Source: Shimia sagamensis (GTDB lineage Bacteria > Pseudomonadota > Alphaproteobacteria > Rhodobacterales > Rhodobacteraceae). From it: a stretch of 64,000 bases of DNA. The position numbers were made by a program, and so were the translations under genes. Positions 15,964 through 25,412 of the stretch are shown here, in pieces. The stretch's first letter is position 1, and each line of letters begins with the position of its first letter. The notes below the pieces were generated by a model. The model saw only the letters and a program-made list of their open reading frames with translations. It was not told the DNA's origin and made no database searches. The stretch is taken from assembly GCF_900182745.1 (NCBI RefSeq), contig NZ_FXTY01000001.1, forward strand, positions 744,001-808,000, read 5' to 3'.

Positions 15964-17781
15964 ATGTCAAAGTCCGATGACCAAGAGCCAAAAGCCCCAA
16001 TTTGGCGCCGCTATTTTATATGGGGAATGCCGCTTGCCGGTATCCTAGGCGTCTTTGTGGCCGGCATTGTCTTCTGGGGTGGTTTCAACACCGCCATGGA
16101 AGCCACCAACAGCAAGGAATTTTGTGTTTCCTGTCACGAAATGGAAGATTTTGTGTATCAGGAATACAAAGGGACCATTCACGATGTGAACCGATCCGGT
16201 GTGGGCGCAGTCTGCTCAGACTGCCACGTGCCGAAGGATTGGACCCATAAGATCATCCGCAAAATCAAAGCATCGCGCGAAGTCTGGGGCAAGATCACGG
16301 GCACCATCAACACGCCAGAAAAATTTGATGCCAAGCGTTTGCATTTGGCGATGAACGAATGGCAGCGCATGAAGAAAACCGACTCGATTGAGTGCCGGAA
16401 CTGTCACGATTTCGAAAGCATGATGCCGGAGTTTCAAAAACCCCGTGCCCGTCAGCAGCACTTGAACGCGATGAAAACCGGACAGACCTGTATCGATTGT
16501 CACAAAGGCATCGCGCACTCAAATGTACGGGATCGAGCTGACGAGGAATATCTGGAAGCGCTGGAATCGCCAAATCCCGACTTTATCCGCGAAGTTCCGG
16601 CGGCCTATTTGGAAAGCCTTGCCAAAATCGAAGCCATCGAAGCCGAAGCGGATGCTGCCAAGAAAGCCGAAGCTGCAGCCATTAAAGACAAGCTAAAAAC
16701 TGCTGTTGCCGCAGCGCGTGCTGATGAGCGGGCCAAGGTGGAAGCTGAACTGGCCTCTGTTGCTTCCGGTAGCACCGAGAGTGCAGCTGCGCCAGCCGGT
16801 GACACAGTGGGCGCCAATGTGAATTGGGATGGCCTCGACGGTACTGACCTGACCCTGTTCTACCCAGGCCAGGCTTCCTTTGAGTGGGTGCAAAACGGCG
16901 GTAGCCACGGCGGCGCACGTCCGCTCACCAAAGGTGGCGATCAATGTACAACCTGTCACGCCAAAGAGCTGGAAACGATCGGCAATAAGATCGTCGCTGG
17001 TGGCGGTGGTAAAAAAGACGAGCTTGAGCCAACCCCAATTCCTGGCAAACGCGGTACGATTGATGCCACGTTGCAAGCGGCGCATGACGGTGAAAACGTC
17101 TACTTCCGTCTGCAATGGGAAGACGCAGGTCACAACCCGGCACCCTTTGTGGATGGCGGCAAGATGGATCCGGACAACCAGATCAAAGTTGGCATGATGA
17201 TCACCGGCACTGGCATTGAGCTGGGTGAGCAGGTTGGTTGCTGGGCGACTTGCCATGCAGACAACACCTACATGCCGTTTACGCCGGATGCTGCTGGTTT
17301 GGCGGAAAATGGCGACGCTGTTGCACGTCTTGGTGTCAGCGACTCGATCACCAAATACCTGACCGAGAGCCGCACCAAAGTGGAAGTCAAAGGCCGCCGT
17401 GGTAAAGCGCAGGGTGGCTGGGCCAACCTGAAGGAGCCGGGCGAAGTTGAGCAACTGCTGGCAGACGGCACATTCATGGATCTGATGCGCGTCTATGCCG
17501 ACGGCTCTTCTGAGAATGGCTACCTGCTGGAAAGCCGGACCGTAAACGAAGGTGAGATGGCTGGTGAAGCAAGTCTGTCCGCTGACGGCACTTGGACTGT
17601 CACCTTCTCCCGCCCTCTGGTTGGTGGCGCAGGGGATGTCGCTCTGGAAGCAGGAAAAACCTACACGGTTGGGTTTGCGATCCACGATGACTATTCGGAT
17701 GCCCGTTTCCACCATGTCACGCTCAATTTGGGTCTGGCATTGGACAGCGCTGATGCTGACATCAACGTTGTAGGTCAATAA
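15964..17781 (+). CDS. NapC/NirT-type multihaem cytochrome c fused to a C-terminal haem-binding domain
   Basis: A 605-residue protein. One membrane helix (about 17–38) anchors it to the inner membrane. A NapC/NirT tetrahaem domain follows with CVSCH (54–58), CSDCH, CRNCH and CIDCH. A charged Ala/Glu/Lys-rich helix of about 70 residues then leads to a C-terminal domain with CTTCH and the unusual CWATCH (CX3CH). That half resembles ethylbenzene-dehydrogenase-type haem domains. The family passes electrons from quinol to periplasmic reductases; here NirS is the probable partner. The start at 15964 has ACGGAG at good spacing, while the ATG two codons earlier is too close. The extra domain is not part of a classical NirT. 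Confidence 0.85.
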   Translation: MSKSDDQEPKAPIWRRYFIWGMPLAGILGVFVAGIVFWGGFNTAMEATNSKEFCVSCHEMEDFVYQEYKGTIHDVNRSGVGAVCSDCHVPKDWTHKIIRKIKASREVWGKITGTINTPEKFDAKRLHLAMNEWQRMKKTDSIECRNCHDFESMMPEFQKPRARQQHLNAMKTGQTCIDCHKGIAHSNVRDRADEEYLEALESPNPDFIREVPAAYLESLAKIEAIEAEADAAKKAEAAAIKDKLKTAVAAARADERAKVEAELASVASGSTESAAAPAGDTVGANVNWDGLDGTDLTLFYPGQASFEWVQNGGSHGGARPLTKGGDQCTTCHAKELETIGNKIVAGGGGKKDELEPTPIPGKRGTIDATLQAAHDGENVYFRLQWEDAGHNPAPFVDGGKMDPDNQIKVGMMITGTGIELGEQVGCWATCHADNTYMPFTPDAAGLAENGDAVARLGVSDSITKYLTESRTKVEVKGRRGKAQGGWANLKEPGEVEQLLADGTFMDLMRVYADGSSENGYLLESRTVNEGEMAGEASLSADGTWTVTFSRPLVGGAGDVALEAGKTYTVGFAIHDDYSDARFHHVTLNLGLALDSADADINVVGQ

Positions 17782-17785
17782 AGTC

Positions 17786-17819
17786 AAAAGCGGCGGTCAA
17801 GATAATGGCCGCCGCTTTT
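17786..17819 (+). terminator. Intrinsic terminator after the multihaem cytochrome
   Basis: Eleven-bp stem AAAAGCGGCGG/CCGCCGCTTTT with a 12-nt loop, just after the stop codon. A short T tract is included in the 3' arm. Confidence 0.75.
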
Positions 17820-17840
17820 CCGTTTCATTAGGAAGGAAGT

Positions 17841-18260
17841 ATGATGTTTACGCGGAAAACCGCTCTTATCCTCCCCCTCATGGTCGCGCTGAGCGCGGCT
17901 TCTTCTGCTTTGGCAGATACGGACACCAGTGCTCTCTGTACTGAAGCCGAAGAGCGCTATGTTGAGATGTTTGGTGCACCGTCAGCCGATGCCGACGGTG
18001 TGGTTGTTGTAAAGATGTACAAGTACAACTTCTGCCCGGCGGAGCTTACGGTACCTGTGGGCACCACTGTGCGCTGGGCTAATGTTGATAAACGCACAAG
18101 CCATAGCGTGAAAGTACCGGGAGCGCCGGAAAGTGACCGCGCATTCCCAGAGGAGGTGATCGAGTTCACTTTCTTGACAGAGGGGGATCAGGATTATCTC
18201 TGTGGCCCCCACTGGGAGACACAGAAGATGATAGGGATGATTACTGTCGTCGCAGAGTGA
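17841..18260 (+). CDS. Periplasmic cupredoxin (type 1 copper protein)
   Basis: A 139-residue precursor with a signal peptide ending in ALA (about residue 25). The mature domain shows type 1 copper ligands: His in KRTSHSVKV, then Cys, His and Met in YLCGPHWETQKMIGM. The mature N-terminus also has CTEAEERYVEMFG and a later Cys in YNFCPAEL, which could form a disulfide. It lies between the NirT-like gene and the haem d1 operon, so an electron carrier to NirS or NorCB is the natural inference. Two adjacent ATGs are possible; both have the same AGGAAGGA region. It is short for a pseudoazurin and has extra cysteines. Confidence 0.8.
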   Translation: MMFTRKTALILPLMVALSAASSALADTDTSALCTEAEERYVEMFGAPSADADGVVVVKMYKYNFCPAELTVPVGTTVRWANVDKRTSHSVKVPGAPESDRAFPEEVIEFTFLTEGDQDYLCGPHWETQKMIGMITVVAE

Positions 18261-18304
18261 CAGGCTAAAAACCACATTTTCAATTGATGTTTTTGTCAAT
18301 GAAA

Positions 18305-18332
18305 TAAGGCGTCTCAAAAATGGGGCGCCTTA
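18305..18332. terminator. Weak terminator-like hairpin after the cupredoxin gene
   Basis: TAAGGCG at 18305–18311 pairs with CGCCTTA at 18326–18332 around a 14-nt loop. There is no downstream T-run, so termination is uncertain. Confidence 0.4.
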
Positions 18333-18492
18333 GCATATGTCAAGGAATCATCCGGCAATTCCCGCCAATTTGCTCTCATAAACCGGCCCAAGCCTCACCC
18401 GCTGGCAAATGTCTCGTAAGCGCGCATTCTGCGCCGTCTTTGCCTGTGTCGTGTGGTGATCAGCCAGCCACAAGATGACGAGCGAGAGAGAT

Positions 18493-19257
18493 ATGACCGG
18501 TAAAGTTTACCTGATTGGCGCAGGCCCCGGAGACCCGGAGCTGATGACCGTAAAAGCCATTCGTATGCTGAAAGAGGCGGACGCCGTGGTTTATGACCGC
18601 CTGGTGTCAGACGAGATCATCGCCATGGCCAATCCTGACGCCAAGATGATCTTTGTCGGCAAATCGCCCAAATGCCACACAGTTCCCCAAGAGCGCATCA
18701 ATGAGATCCTTGCGGAAGAAGCTTTGGCCGGCCGCACAGTTGCGCGGCTCAAAGGGGGCGATCCGCTGATCTTTGGCCGTGGCTCCGAAGAAGCCGCCCA
18801 CCTTGTTGCGCAGGGCGTAGAGGTGGAATACGCGCCGGGAATCACTGCCGCGCAGGGTGCGGCCAGTGTCACAGGCGTACCGCTGACCCACCGTGGTCTG
18901 GCGACCGGAGTGCAATATGTCACCGGTCACCGTCAGGCCGACAACGCGCTCGACCTAGACTGGAAAAAGCTGGCCGACCCGGACACCACTTTGGTGGTTT
19001 ACATGGGCGTCGCCAACATTGGGCAAATTGCGGTCGGTCTGATGACCGAAGGCCTGCCTGGATCGACACCAGTGATGGCCATCTCCCGCGTGTCCTCACC
19101 TGAGGAAAGTCGCATGGTGTCGACTCTCAATCGTGTGGCGCAGGACACCCGTGATGCGGGCCTGAAACCGCCAACACTCTTTGTCATTGGCAAGGTTGTC
19201 TCGCTTTATGACACTGCTTTGTTGAGCCAGGAAATTGAGGTCGCTGCACATGCGTAA
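18493..19257 (+). CDS. nirE: Uroporphyrinogen-III C-methyltransferase of haem d1 synthesis
   Basis: SAM-dependent enzyme methylating uroporphyrinogen III at C2 and C7 to precorrin-2, the branch point to haem d1. The 254-residue protein begins MTGKVYLIGAGPGDPELMT and carries VVYDRLVS, LKGGDPLIFGRGSEEA, PGITAAQGAASVTGVPLTH and VVYMGVANIG, all typical of the family. It lacks the CysG dehydrogenase/ferrochelatase half. The ATG at 18493 has GAGAGAG upstream; an ATG six codons earlier is less likely. It overlaps nirC by 8 bp and starts the nirECFDLGHJN run. Confidence 0.92.
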   Translation: MTGKVYLIGAGPGDPELMTVKAIRMLKEADAVVYDRLVSDEIIAMANPDAKMIFVGKSPKCHTVPQERINEILAEEALAGRTVARLKGGDPLIFGRGSEEAAHLVAQGVEVEYAPGITAAQGAASVTGVPLTHRGLATGVQYVTGHRQADNALDLDWKKLADPDTTLVVYMGVANIGQIAVGLMTEGLPGSTPVMAISRVSSPEESRMVSTLNRVAQDTRDAGLKPPTLFVIGKVVSLYDTALLSQEIEVAAHA

Positions 19258-19555
19258 CCTTTTGGCATTGCTGCTCCTTGCAGGCACCGCTGCTGCTGGG
19301 GAGCCCACGTTGGACCCGGTCAAGCTGGAGCGGTTTGTACTGCAAGATTGCGGCTCGTGCCACGGGTTGACGCTAAAAGGCGGTCTGGGGCCGGACATCC
19401 GGCCTGAGACCATCGAACACTACGACGCCGAGGGGCTTAAGACCGTGATCCTCGACGGTATTCCGGACACTGCGATGCCACCATGGCGCCCCCTCCTGAC
19501 CGAGGACGAAGCCACTTGGATTGCGGACTATTTGTTAAAAGGAAAGACACCATGA
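19250..19555 (+). CDS. nirC: Cytochrome c NirC
   Basis: A 101-residue exported c-type cytochrome. The start MRNLLALLLLAGTAAAGE is a short signal peptide and CGSCH binds one haem; Met in TAMPPW is the probable distal ligand. NirC is known as an electron carrier that supports NirS or haem d1 maturation. It overlaps nirE and nirF, so it is translated within the operon. Confidence 0.88.
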   Translation: MRNLLALLLLAGTAAAGEPTLDPVKLERFVLQDCGSCHGLTLKGGLGPDIRPETIEHYDAEGLKTVILDGIPDTAMPPWRPLLTEDEATWIADYLLKGKTP

Positions 19556-20700
19556 AAAGCCTGATTTCCGCTCTGGCTATTGCGGCCGCTCTGGGCACCG
19601 CCGCCTTTGCAGAGACCATCGCCACAGGCGATTTGGGCCTGATCATTGAGCGCGCCAACGGATCCGTGCTTCTGGTGGATCAATCAGAGCGCGCCTCACT
19701 GGCCCGCATCGAAGGGCTGGGCGATCTGTCCCACGCTTCCATGGTCTATTCCTCGGACGAACGCTACGCCTATGTGTTTGGGCGCGACGGTGGCTTGACC
19801 AAGGTCGACATCGTGGAACGCAAGATTGCCAATCGCGTTGTGCAGGCGGGCAACTCCATTGGCGGCGCCATTTCGGATGACGGCAAATTGGTTGCCGTGT
19901 CCAACTATGAACCCGGCGGTGTGCGTATCTTTGATGCCGACACGCTGGAATTGGTCGCAGACATTCCGACAGACAGCAAAACCATTGGTCTTGTGGACGC
20001 ACCGGGGCGCCGGTTCGTCTTTACGATGTGGGACACGGGCGAGACTTGGATTGCTGATCTGTCGGGATCCGAGATGGACATCACCAAGATTCTTGACATG
20101 GGGGAAAACCCCTATGACGCGCTGATCACCGGTAATGGCCGCACCTACATCACCGGCCTCTTTGGTGAAGACGGCCTGACCGCTCTGGACCTTTGGGACG
20201 ACGATCCCAAACCAATTCGCGTGTTGCCAAACTATGGCCGTGGGCAGGAAGAAATGCCGGTCTACAAGATGCCGCATCTGGAAGGTTGGGCCTTAACAGG
20301 GTCTGAATTTGTCCTGCCGGCTGTTGGCCATCACGAGGTGCTTTGGATCGACGCCAACACATTGGAGGAGACCGCACGCACCAAGACCTATTCACAACCG
20401 GTGTTTGCCATGGCGCGGCCTGATGGGCGTCAGGTTTGGGTGAACTTTGCCCACCCAATGAACGACACCATTCAAGTGATCGACACGGTGAGCAAAGAGA
20501 TCATTCACGAATTCAAACCTGGTCCAGCGGTGCTGCACATGGAATTCACCCCGCGCGGTCACGAGATTTGGCTGAGTGTGCGCGATGAAAACAAGGTGAA
20601 GGTCTACGACACCCACACCTTCGAGCTGCTGCGCGAGATTGAGGCGGACAGCCCCTCGGGTATCTTCTTCACCGCGCGTGCGCACCGGACGGGGCTGTAA
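19552..20700 (+). CDS. nirF: Haem d1 biosynthesis protein NirF
   Basis: A 382-residue periplasmic protein with a signal peptide ending near AFA and a beta-propeller fold related to the d1 domain of NirS, without a c-haem motif. NirF acts late in haem d1 formation, where it works on didecarboxysiroheme-derived precursors. Seen in sequence are repeated strands such as SDERYAYVFGRDGGLTKVDI and ISDDGKLVAVSNYEPGGVRI, and the later HHEVLWIDANTLEETAR. It starts inside nirC (4-bp overlap). Confidence 0.93.
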   Translation: MKSLISALAIAAALGTAAFAETIATGDLGLIIERANGSVLLVDQSERASLARIEGLGDLSHASMVYSSDERYAYVFGRDGGLTKVDIVERKIANRVVQAGNSIGGAISDDGKLVAVSNYEPGGVRIFDADTLELVADIPTDSKTIGLVDAPGRRFVFTMWDTGETWIADLSGSEMDITKILDMGENPYDALITGNGRTYITGLFGEDGLTALDLWDDDPKPIRVLPNYGRGQEEMPVYKMPHLEGWALTGSEFVLPAVGHHEVLWIDANTLEETARTKTYSQPVFAMARPDGRQVWVNFAHPMNDTIQVIDTVSKEIIHEFKPGPAVLHMEFTPRGHEIWLSVRDENKVKVYDTHTFELLREIEADSPSGIFFTARAHRTGL

Positions 20701-20703
20701 ACC

Positions 20704-21702
20704 ATGCAAGACGTTGCTGACATCCTCGATCGCCAGCTGCTGGATGATTGGCAGCGCGATTTCCCAATTGTGTCCAAGCCTTTTGCGGAACTGGCGAAGA
20801 CTTTGGGCACCAGCGAAGCCGAAGTGCTGGAGCGCTTGACCGCGCTGCGCAACGAAGGTCGCATCACACGTGTGGGCGCCACCTGCGCGCCTAACACGCT
20901 TTCCGCTTCCACTTTGGCGGCCGTGGCTGCACCGGAGGGGCGTGTGGAAGAAGTGGCCGCCATCATCAATCAGGAACCGGGCGTCAACCATTCCTATGAG
21001 CGGGAAAATCACTGGAATCTTTGGTTTGTCGCCACTGGATCGGACCGAGACGCGGTGGATAATTTGCTGGACCGCATTGCGCAGCGCACCGGACTGCGGG
21101 TTATGGACTTGCGCCTGCGACAGCCATTCAACATTGATCTTGGCTTTAAAATGACCTCTGGCGGTGCACCAATCTGTCATCCGGCCAAACGCACGGCTGA
21201 TCCCTCCGCAATTGTGGAGGGCGACAAGGCGCTGATGAATATCCTGTCAATTGGCATGCCACTGGCCTCGGAACCTTACGCGGTTATTGCCAATCAGCTG
21301 CGCCGCAAGGAAGAGGATGTGATGGGGCGTATCAAGACCTTGAGCAACGCTGGCATTCTGTCTCGTCTTGGTGTGATTGTTCGGCACCGCACTTTGGGCT
21401 GGAAATCCAACGCCATGGTGGTTTGGAACCTGCCACAGGATCGCGTGGCCGCCGCTGGCAAACAGCTTGCTGCCTTGCCCGGAATCACGCTGTGTTATGA
21501 GCGCCGTCCGGTGCCCGATGTATGGCCCTACCGGCTTTATTGCATGATCCACGCGCAATCCCGCGAAGATGCGCTGGAGGTTTTGACCAAGGCCGAGGTG
21601 TTGCCTGACCTTCAGAATGTAGACCACGAAGTGCTCTTCTCAACGCGTTGCTTTCGCCAGAAAGGCGCTGTGATCGACACAGCCAAAGAGGTGCCCGCAT
21701 GA
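20704..21702 (+). CDS. nirD: Fused sirohaem decarboxylase subunits NirD–NirL
   Basis: A 332-residue protein made of two Lrp/AsnC-like halves (about 1–165 and 172–332), each with a helix-turn-helix followed by an alpha/beta domain: FPIVSKPFAELAKTLGTSEA in the first and EPYAVIANQLRRKEEDVMGR in the second. NirD and NirL, together with NirG and NirH, decarboxylate sirohaem to 12,18-didecarboxysirohaem in haem d1 synthesis. In some species nirD and nirL are separate; here they are one gene, as in Paracoccus-type clusters. It overlaps nirG by 4 bp. Confidence 0.92.
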   Translation: MQDVADILDRQLLDDWQRDFPIVSKPFAELAKTLGTSEAEVLERLTALRNEGRITRVGATCAPNTLSASTLAAVAAPEGRVEEVAAIINQEPGVNHSYERENHWNLWFVATGSDRDAVDNLLDRIAQRTGLRVMDLRLRQPFNIDLGFKMTSGGAPICHPAKRTADPSAIVEGDKALMNILSIGMPLASEPYAVIANQLRRKEEDVMGRIKTLSNAGILSRLGVIVRHRTLGWKSNAMVVWNLPQDRVAAAGKQLAALPGITLCYERRPVPDVWPYRLYCMIHAQSREDALEVLTKAEVLPDLQNVDHEVLFSTRCFRQKGAVIDTAKEVPA

Positions 21703-22151
21703 GCCAGCTGGATGACATCGACCGTGCGCTGGTAAACGCGCTGCAAGACGACCTGCCATTGACCAACCGTCCATTTCTGCCACTGGCGGAAAGTTTGGGA
21801 ATCACCGAAGACGAGTTGCTCACCCGTGTGAAGGCCATGCGCGAAAGTGGCGTTTTGACCCGCTTTGGCCCCTTCTTTGACGCGGTGCGCATGGGGGGAG
21901 CGTTTTGTCTCTGCGCGATGGAAGTGCCGCAGGATCGGTTTGACGAGGTCAATGACCTGGTGAACGCGCATCTTGAAGTGGCCCACAACTATGAACGCTC
22001 CCACAAGCTCAACATGTGGTTCGTGCTTGGGTGTGACACCAAAGCAGGGATTCAGGAAGCTGCTGACAAGATCGAAGGCGAGACTGGCTTGCAGGTCTAT
22101 CAGTTCCCCAAACTACAAGAGTTTTTCATTGGATTCAGGGTGGCAGCATGA
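21699..22151 (+). CDS. nirG: Sirohaem decarboxylase subunit NirG
   Basis: A 150-residue Lrp/AsnC-like protein with the usual helix-turn-helix (DDLPLTNRPFLPLAESLGIT) and ligand-domain strand AFCLCAMEVPQD plus AHNYERSHKLNMWFVLGCD. It pairs with NirH as part of the decarboxylase set. The start overlaps the nirDL stop by 4 bp, and the end overlaps nirH by 4 bp. Confidence 0.92.
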   Translation: MSQLDDIDRALVNALQDDLPLTNRPFLPLAESLGITEDELLTRVKAMRESGVLTRFGPFFDAVRMGGAFCLCAMEVPQDRFDEVNDLVNAHLEVAHNYERSHKLNMWFVLGCDTKAGIQEAADKIEGETGLQVYQFPKLQEFFIGFRVAA

Positions 22152-22636
22152 GCATAGACGCAACAGATCGCGCCATTATCGAGGCTCTTCAAGGAGGCCT
22201 GCCTTTGGTGCCGCAACCCTATCTTGAGGTGGCACAGAGTCTGAATCTGGAAGAAAGCGAACTCACTGACCGGCTTGCCGTTATGAAAGAGAGTGGCGCC
22301 ATCCGCCGTATCGCCGCTGCGCCGAACCACTACAAGCTGGGTATGACTGCCAATGGCATGACCGTCTGGGATGTGGATGATGCGGTCCTCAACGAAGTGG
22401 GCCCAAAGATCGGCGCGCTGCCGTTTGTGACCCACAGCTATAAACGCCCCCGTGCGTTGCCGGATTGGCCATACAACCTCTTTGCCATGGTGCACGGCTC
22501 CTCCCGTGAAGAAGTCGAGGAAAAACGCCAAGAAATTGTGGCCATCATAGGCGACGCGCTGCGCGCCTCCGACACACTTTACTCCACGCGCATTTTGAAA
22601 AAAACCGGCCTCCGGTTGCGCAAGAAAGGAGACTGA
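22148..22636 (+). CDS. nirH: Sirohaem decarboxylase subunit NirH
   Basis: A 162-residue protein of the same Lrp/AsnC-like family: [20 protein letters not shown] followed by [20 protein letters not shown] and [20 protein letters not shown]. The conserved YKR-x-LPDWPYN pattern matches the NirH/NirL group, and the same motif appears in the second half of the NirDL fusion (YERRPVPDVWPYRLY). The next gene starts 2 bp after the stop. Confidence 0.92.
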   Translation: MSIDATDRAIIEALQGGLPLVPQPYLEVAQSLNLEESELTDRLAVMKESGAIRRIAAAPNHYKLGMTANGMTVWDVDDAVLNEVGPKIGALPFVTHSYKRPRALPDWPYNLFAMVHGSSREEVEEKRQEIVAIIGDALRASDTLYSTRILKKTGLRLRKKGD

Positions 22637-22638
22637 CC

Positions 22639-23853
22639 ATGTTCCGTCTGACCGAATACATGCATCAGCTCGCCAACCCGACCCCGGTGCGAAAGCGTCG
22701 CGGATCCGGCCCGGTCAAGCCGGTGGTGATCTGGAACCTGACCCGCCGCTGCAATTTGAAATGTCGTCACTGTTACACCGTATCTGCTGATGTGAATTTC
22801 CCTGGCGAGTTGAACCAAGAGCAAGCGTTTGAAACGCTTGAGGATCTTGGTGAATTCAAAGTGCCCGCGATCATCCTGTCCGGTGGCGAGCCGCTTGATA
22901 GCCCGTATCTCTTTCCTCTGGCCAAGCGAGCGCGCAAACTGACTCGCGTGTTGGCGCTCTCGACCAACGGTACCAAAATCCATGGCGAAACAGCGGATCA
23001 GGTGGCCGAGATTGGGTTCAACTATGTGGGCATTTCCATTGATGGCATTGGCGAGACCAACGATTGGTTCCGTGGTGTAGATGGTGCCTTTGACGATGCC
23101 GTGCGCGGCGTACGGGAGTTGAAAAAACGCGATGTGCGGGTTGGCCTGCGCTTTTGCCTGACCGAAGGCACGCAGCACCATTTGCCGGATTTGTTGAAGC
23201 TGTGCGACGACGAAGGTGTGGACAAATTCTACCTTTCGCACCTCGTTTACGCCGGGCGCGGAGACAAGAACCGCGGCGAAGATGCGCATCATTTGATGAC
23301 TCGCAAAGGTATGGATCTGTTGCTGGAGCGCGCCTGGGAATCGGCCAATGGAGGTCGGGAGCTCGATATTGTGACCGGCAACAATGATGCCGATGCAGGG
23401 TATTTCCTGGAGTGGGCAAAAGAGCGCTTTTCAGCTGATTTGGTGTCTAATTTACGTGACCACTTGGTGGCGTGGGGCGGCAATTCGTCTGGTCTGGGGG
23501 TCGCCAATATCGACTTCTTGGGCAAGGTGCATCCAGACACGTATTGGTCCGACTACACCGTGGGCAATGTGAAAACCACGCCGTTTTCTGAGCTGTGGAC
23601 CGGTGACGACCAAATGCTGGCCACGCTGCGCACCCGTCCGCGCCCACTTGAAGGCCGCTGCGGTGCCTGTCCAATCAAAGACGTATGTGGTGGCAACACG
23701 CGCATTCGTGCTTTGCAAGTGACCGGCAATCCCTGGGCCGAAGATCCGGCCTGCTACCTCACAAACCAAGAGATCGGCATCGAAGATGCCGATCGTCTCG
23801 AAGTCACCCCCTTCCGAGGAAAAAGCAATGACCCGAAACACCAGTTCTTTTAA
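22639..23853 (+). CDS. nirJ: Haem d1 biosynthesis radical SAM protein NirJ
   Basis: Radical SAM enzyme that converts the propionate side chains of didecarboxysirohaem to the oxo groups of haem d1. The 404-residue protein has CX3CX2C as C38, C42 and C45 ([10 protein letters not shown]), [28 protein letters not shown], and a C-terminal SPASM-like cysteine set with [17 protein letters not shown]. The start is 2 bp after nirH. The end overlaps nirN by 26 bp, so expression of the two is coupled. Confidence 0.94.
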   Translation: MFRLTEYMHQLANPTPVRKRRGSGPVKPVVIWNLTRRCNLKCRHCYTVSADVNFPGELNQEQAFETLEDLGEFKVPAIILSGGEPLDSPYLFPLAKRARKLTRVLALSTNGTKIHGETADQVAEIGFNYVGISIDGIGETNDWFRGVDGAFDDAVRGVRELKKRDVRVGLRFCLTEGTQHHLPDLLKLCDDEGVDKFYLSHLVYAGRGDKNRGEDAHHLMTRKGMDLLLERAWESANGGRELDIVTGNNDADAGYFLEWAKERFSADLVSNLRDHLVAWGGNSSGLGVANIDFLGKVHPDTYWSDYTVGNVKTTPFSELWTGDDQMLATLRTRPRPLEGRCGACPIKDVCGGNTRIRALQVTGNPWAEDPACYLTNQEIGIEDADRLEVTPFRGKSNDPKHQFF

Positions 23854-25390
23854 AGCCGCGCTGCTCGCAACCGTGGTTGCGGGTCTGCCATTTGCCTCGC
23901 AGGCCGACCCAATTGAGGATTACAAAAATCTCTGTGCTGACTGCCACGGGGCCAATCGTTTGGGTGCCCAAGGGCCAGCGGTGATCCCGGAGACCCTCAA
24001 GCGCATGCGCGGGCCTAAGATCGAGGCTGTGATCCGTGACGGGCGTGTGGCAACCCAAATGCCCGGCTATAGCAACGAGCTGGATGACGCAGCTATTGCC
24101 GAGTTGTCTGCCTATCTGAAAACGCCACTTGAGGTGATCCCGCCGTGGGGCGAAAAAGAAATCATGGCATCCCGCGTGCTTGATGAAGACTATGCGCCGG
24201 TGGACAGCCCGGTCTGGGCTTCTGATCCAATGAACATCACGCTGGCCGTGGAAACCGGCGACCACCATGTGTCGGTTCTGGACGGCGACACTTTTGAGGT
24301 TCTTGATCGCTTCGCCACGCCGTTTGCTGTGCACGGCGGGCCGAAGTTCACACCAGATGGCAAGTTCGTTTTCATCATGTCGCGTGACGGATGGGTGCAG
24401 AAGTATGATATCTACGCATTGAAACAGGTTGGCCGCGTGCGTGCAGGCCTAAACAGTCGCAACATTGCTATGTCTGGCGATGGCAAATGGCTTGCCGTGG
24501 CCAATTACCTGCCCAACACATTGACCATCCTGTCAACGGAAGATCTCTCCGTGGCTGAGGTACACGACGTTGTCGGCAAAGACGGCACCCCAAGCCGTAT
24601 TGCTGCTGTGTATCAAGCGCCGCCACGCGAAAGCTTTGTACTGGCGCTCAAAGACGTGCCAGAGATTTGGGAAGTCTCTTATGCCAAATATCCAGACTTA
24701 AACATCTTTGCCGGTGGCTTGGCACATGACTACCGCGTCGAAGGCCCCGTGCCGCAGGAAACGGACTTCCCAATTCGGAAAATCAGCACGCCAGACTACA
24801 TGGACGATTTTTTCTTTGATCAGTCTTACGAATACGTCATGGGCGCGTCGCGGAAAGGCGAAGGCGGTCTGGTGATGGATCTGGTGATCGGCCAAAAAGA
24901 GGCTGATCTGGACCTGCCAGGCATGCCGCACCTTGGCTCTGGCATCACCTGGGAGTGGAATGGCACCACTGTCATGGCCACGCCACACCTCAAAGATGGC
25001 ATGGTGTCGGTGATCGACATGGAAAGCTGGCAGACTGTGAAGAAGATCAAGACCGAAGGTCCGGGTTTCTTCATGCGCTCGCACAAAAACTCGCCTTATG
25101 TCTGGGTCGACGTGTTTTTTGGTCCAAACAAGGATAAGATGCATGTTATCGACAAAGAAACTTTGGAGATCGTGAAAACATTGCAGCCGGAGCCAGACGC
25201 CACTGTTGCCCATGTTGAGTTCACCAAAGACGGCAGTCATGCGCTGGTGTCGATTTGGGAAAATGACGGCGCGGTGATTGTCTATGATGCCAAAACCTTG
25301 GAAGAACTTAAACGCCTGCCCATGAACAAGCCATCTGGCAAATACAACGTCTGGAACAAGATCACCTTCGAAGAAGGCACCAGTCACTAA
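23828..25390 (+). CDS. nirN: Cytochrome cd1-like dehydrogenase NirN
   Basis: A 520-residue NirS paralogue with a signal peptide ending in SQA, one c-haem motif CADCH and a d1-type propeller. NirN oxidises dihydro-haem d1 to haem d1 at the end of the pathway. Sequence features are [18 protein letters not shown], the likely d1 ligand in [10 protein letters not shown] and the closing region [20 protein letters not shown]. It starts inside the nirJ 3' end. It is distinct from nirS, which has the CAGCH motif and its own promoter. Confidence 0.93.
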   Translation: MTRNTSSFKAALLATVVAGLPFASQADPIEDYKNLCADCHGANRLGAQGPAVIPETLKRMRGPKIEAVIRDGRVATQMPGYSNELDDAAIAELSAYLKTPLEVIPPWGEKEIMASRVLDEDYAPVDSPVWASDPMNITLAVETGDHHVSVLDGDTFEVLDRFATPFAVHGGPKFTPDGKFVFIMSRDGWVQKYDIYALKQVGRVRAGLNSRNIAMSGDGKWLAVANYLPNTLTILSTEDLSVAEVHDVVGKDGTPSRIAAVYQAPPRESFVLALKDVPEIWEVSYAKYPDLNIFAGGLAHDYRVEGPVPQETDFPIRKISTPDYMDDFFFDQSYEYVMGASRKGEGGLVMDLVIGQKEADLDLPGMPHLGSGITWEWNGTTVMATPHLKDGMVSVIDMESWQTVKKIKTEGPGFFMRSHKNSPYVWVDVFFGPNKDKMHVIDKETLEIVKTLQPEPDATVAHVEFTKDGSHALVSIWENDGAVIVYDAKTLEELKRLPMNKPSGKYNVWNKITFEEGTSH

Positions 25391-25412
25391 GCCAGCTTGA
25401 AAGGAGCCAGCC

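Noticed and set aside
14309..16000. Long open frame (about 563 codons) on the minus strand opposite nirS
   Set aside because: It is a shadow of nirS codon use; the translation has no recognisable domain, and the plus-strand product is clearly NirS.
18284..18299. TTGATGTTTTTGTCAA as an Fnr box upstream of nirE
   Set aside because: The half-sites are separated by six bases instead of four, so it does not fit the 14-bp consensus.
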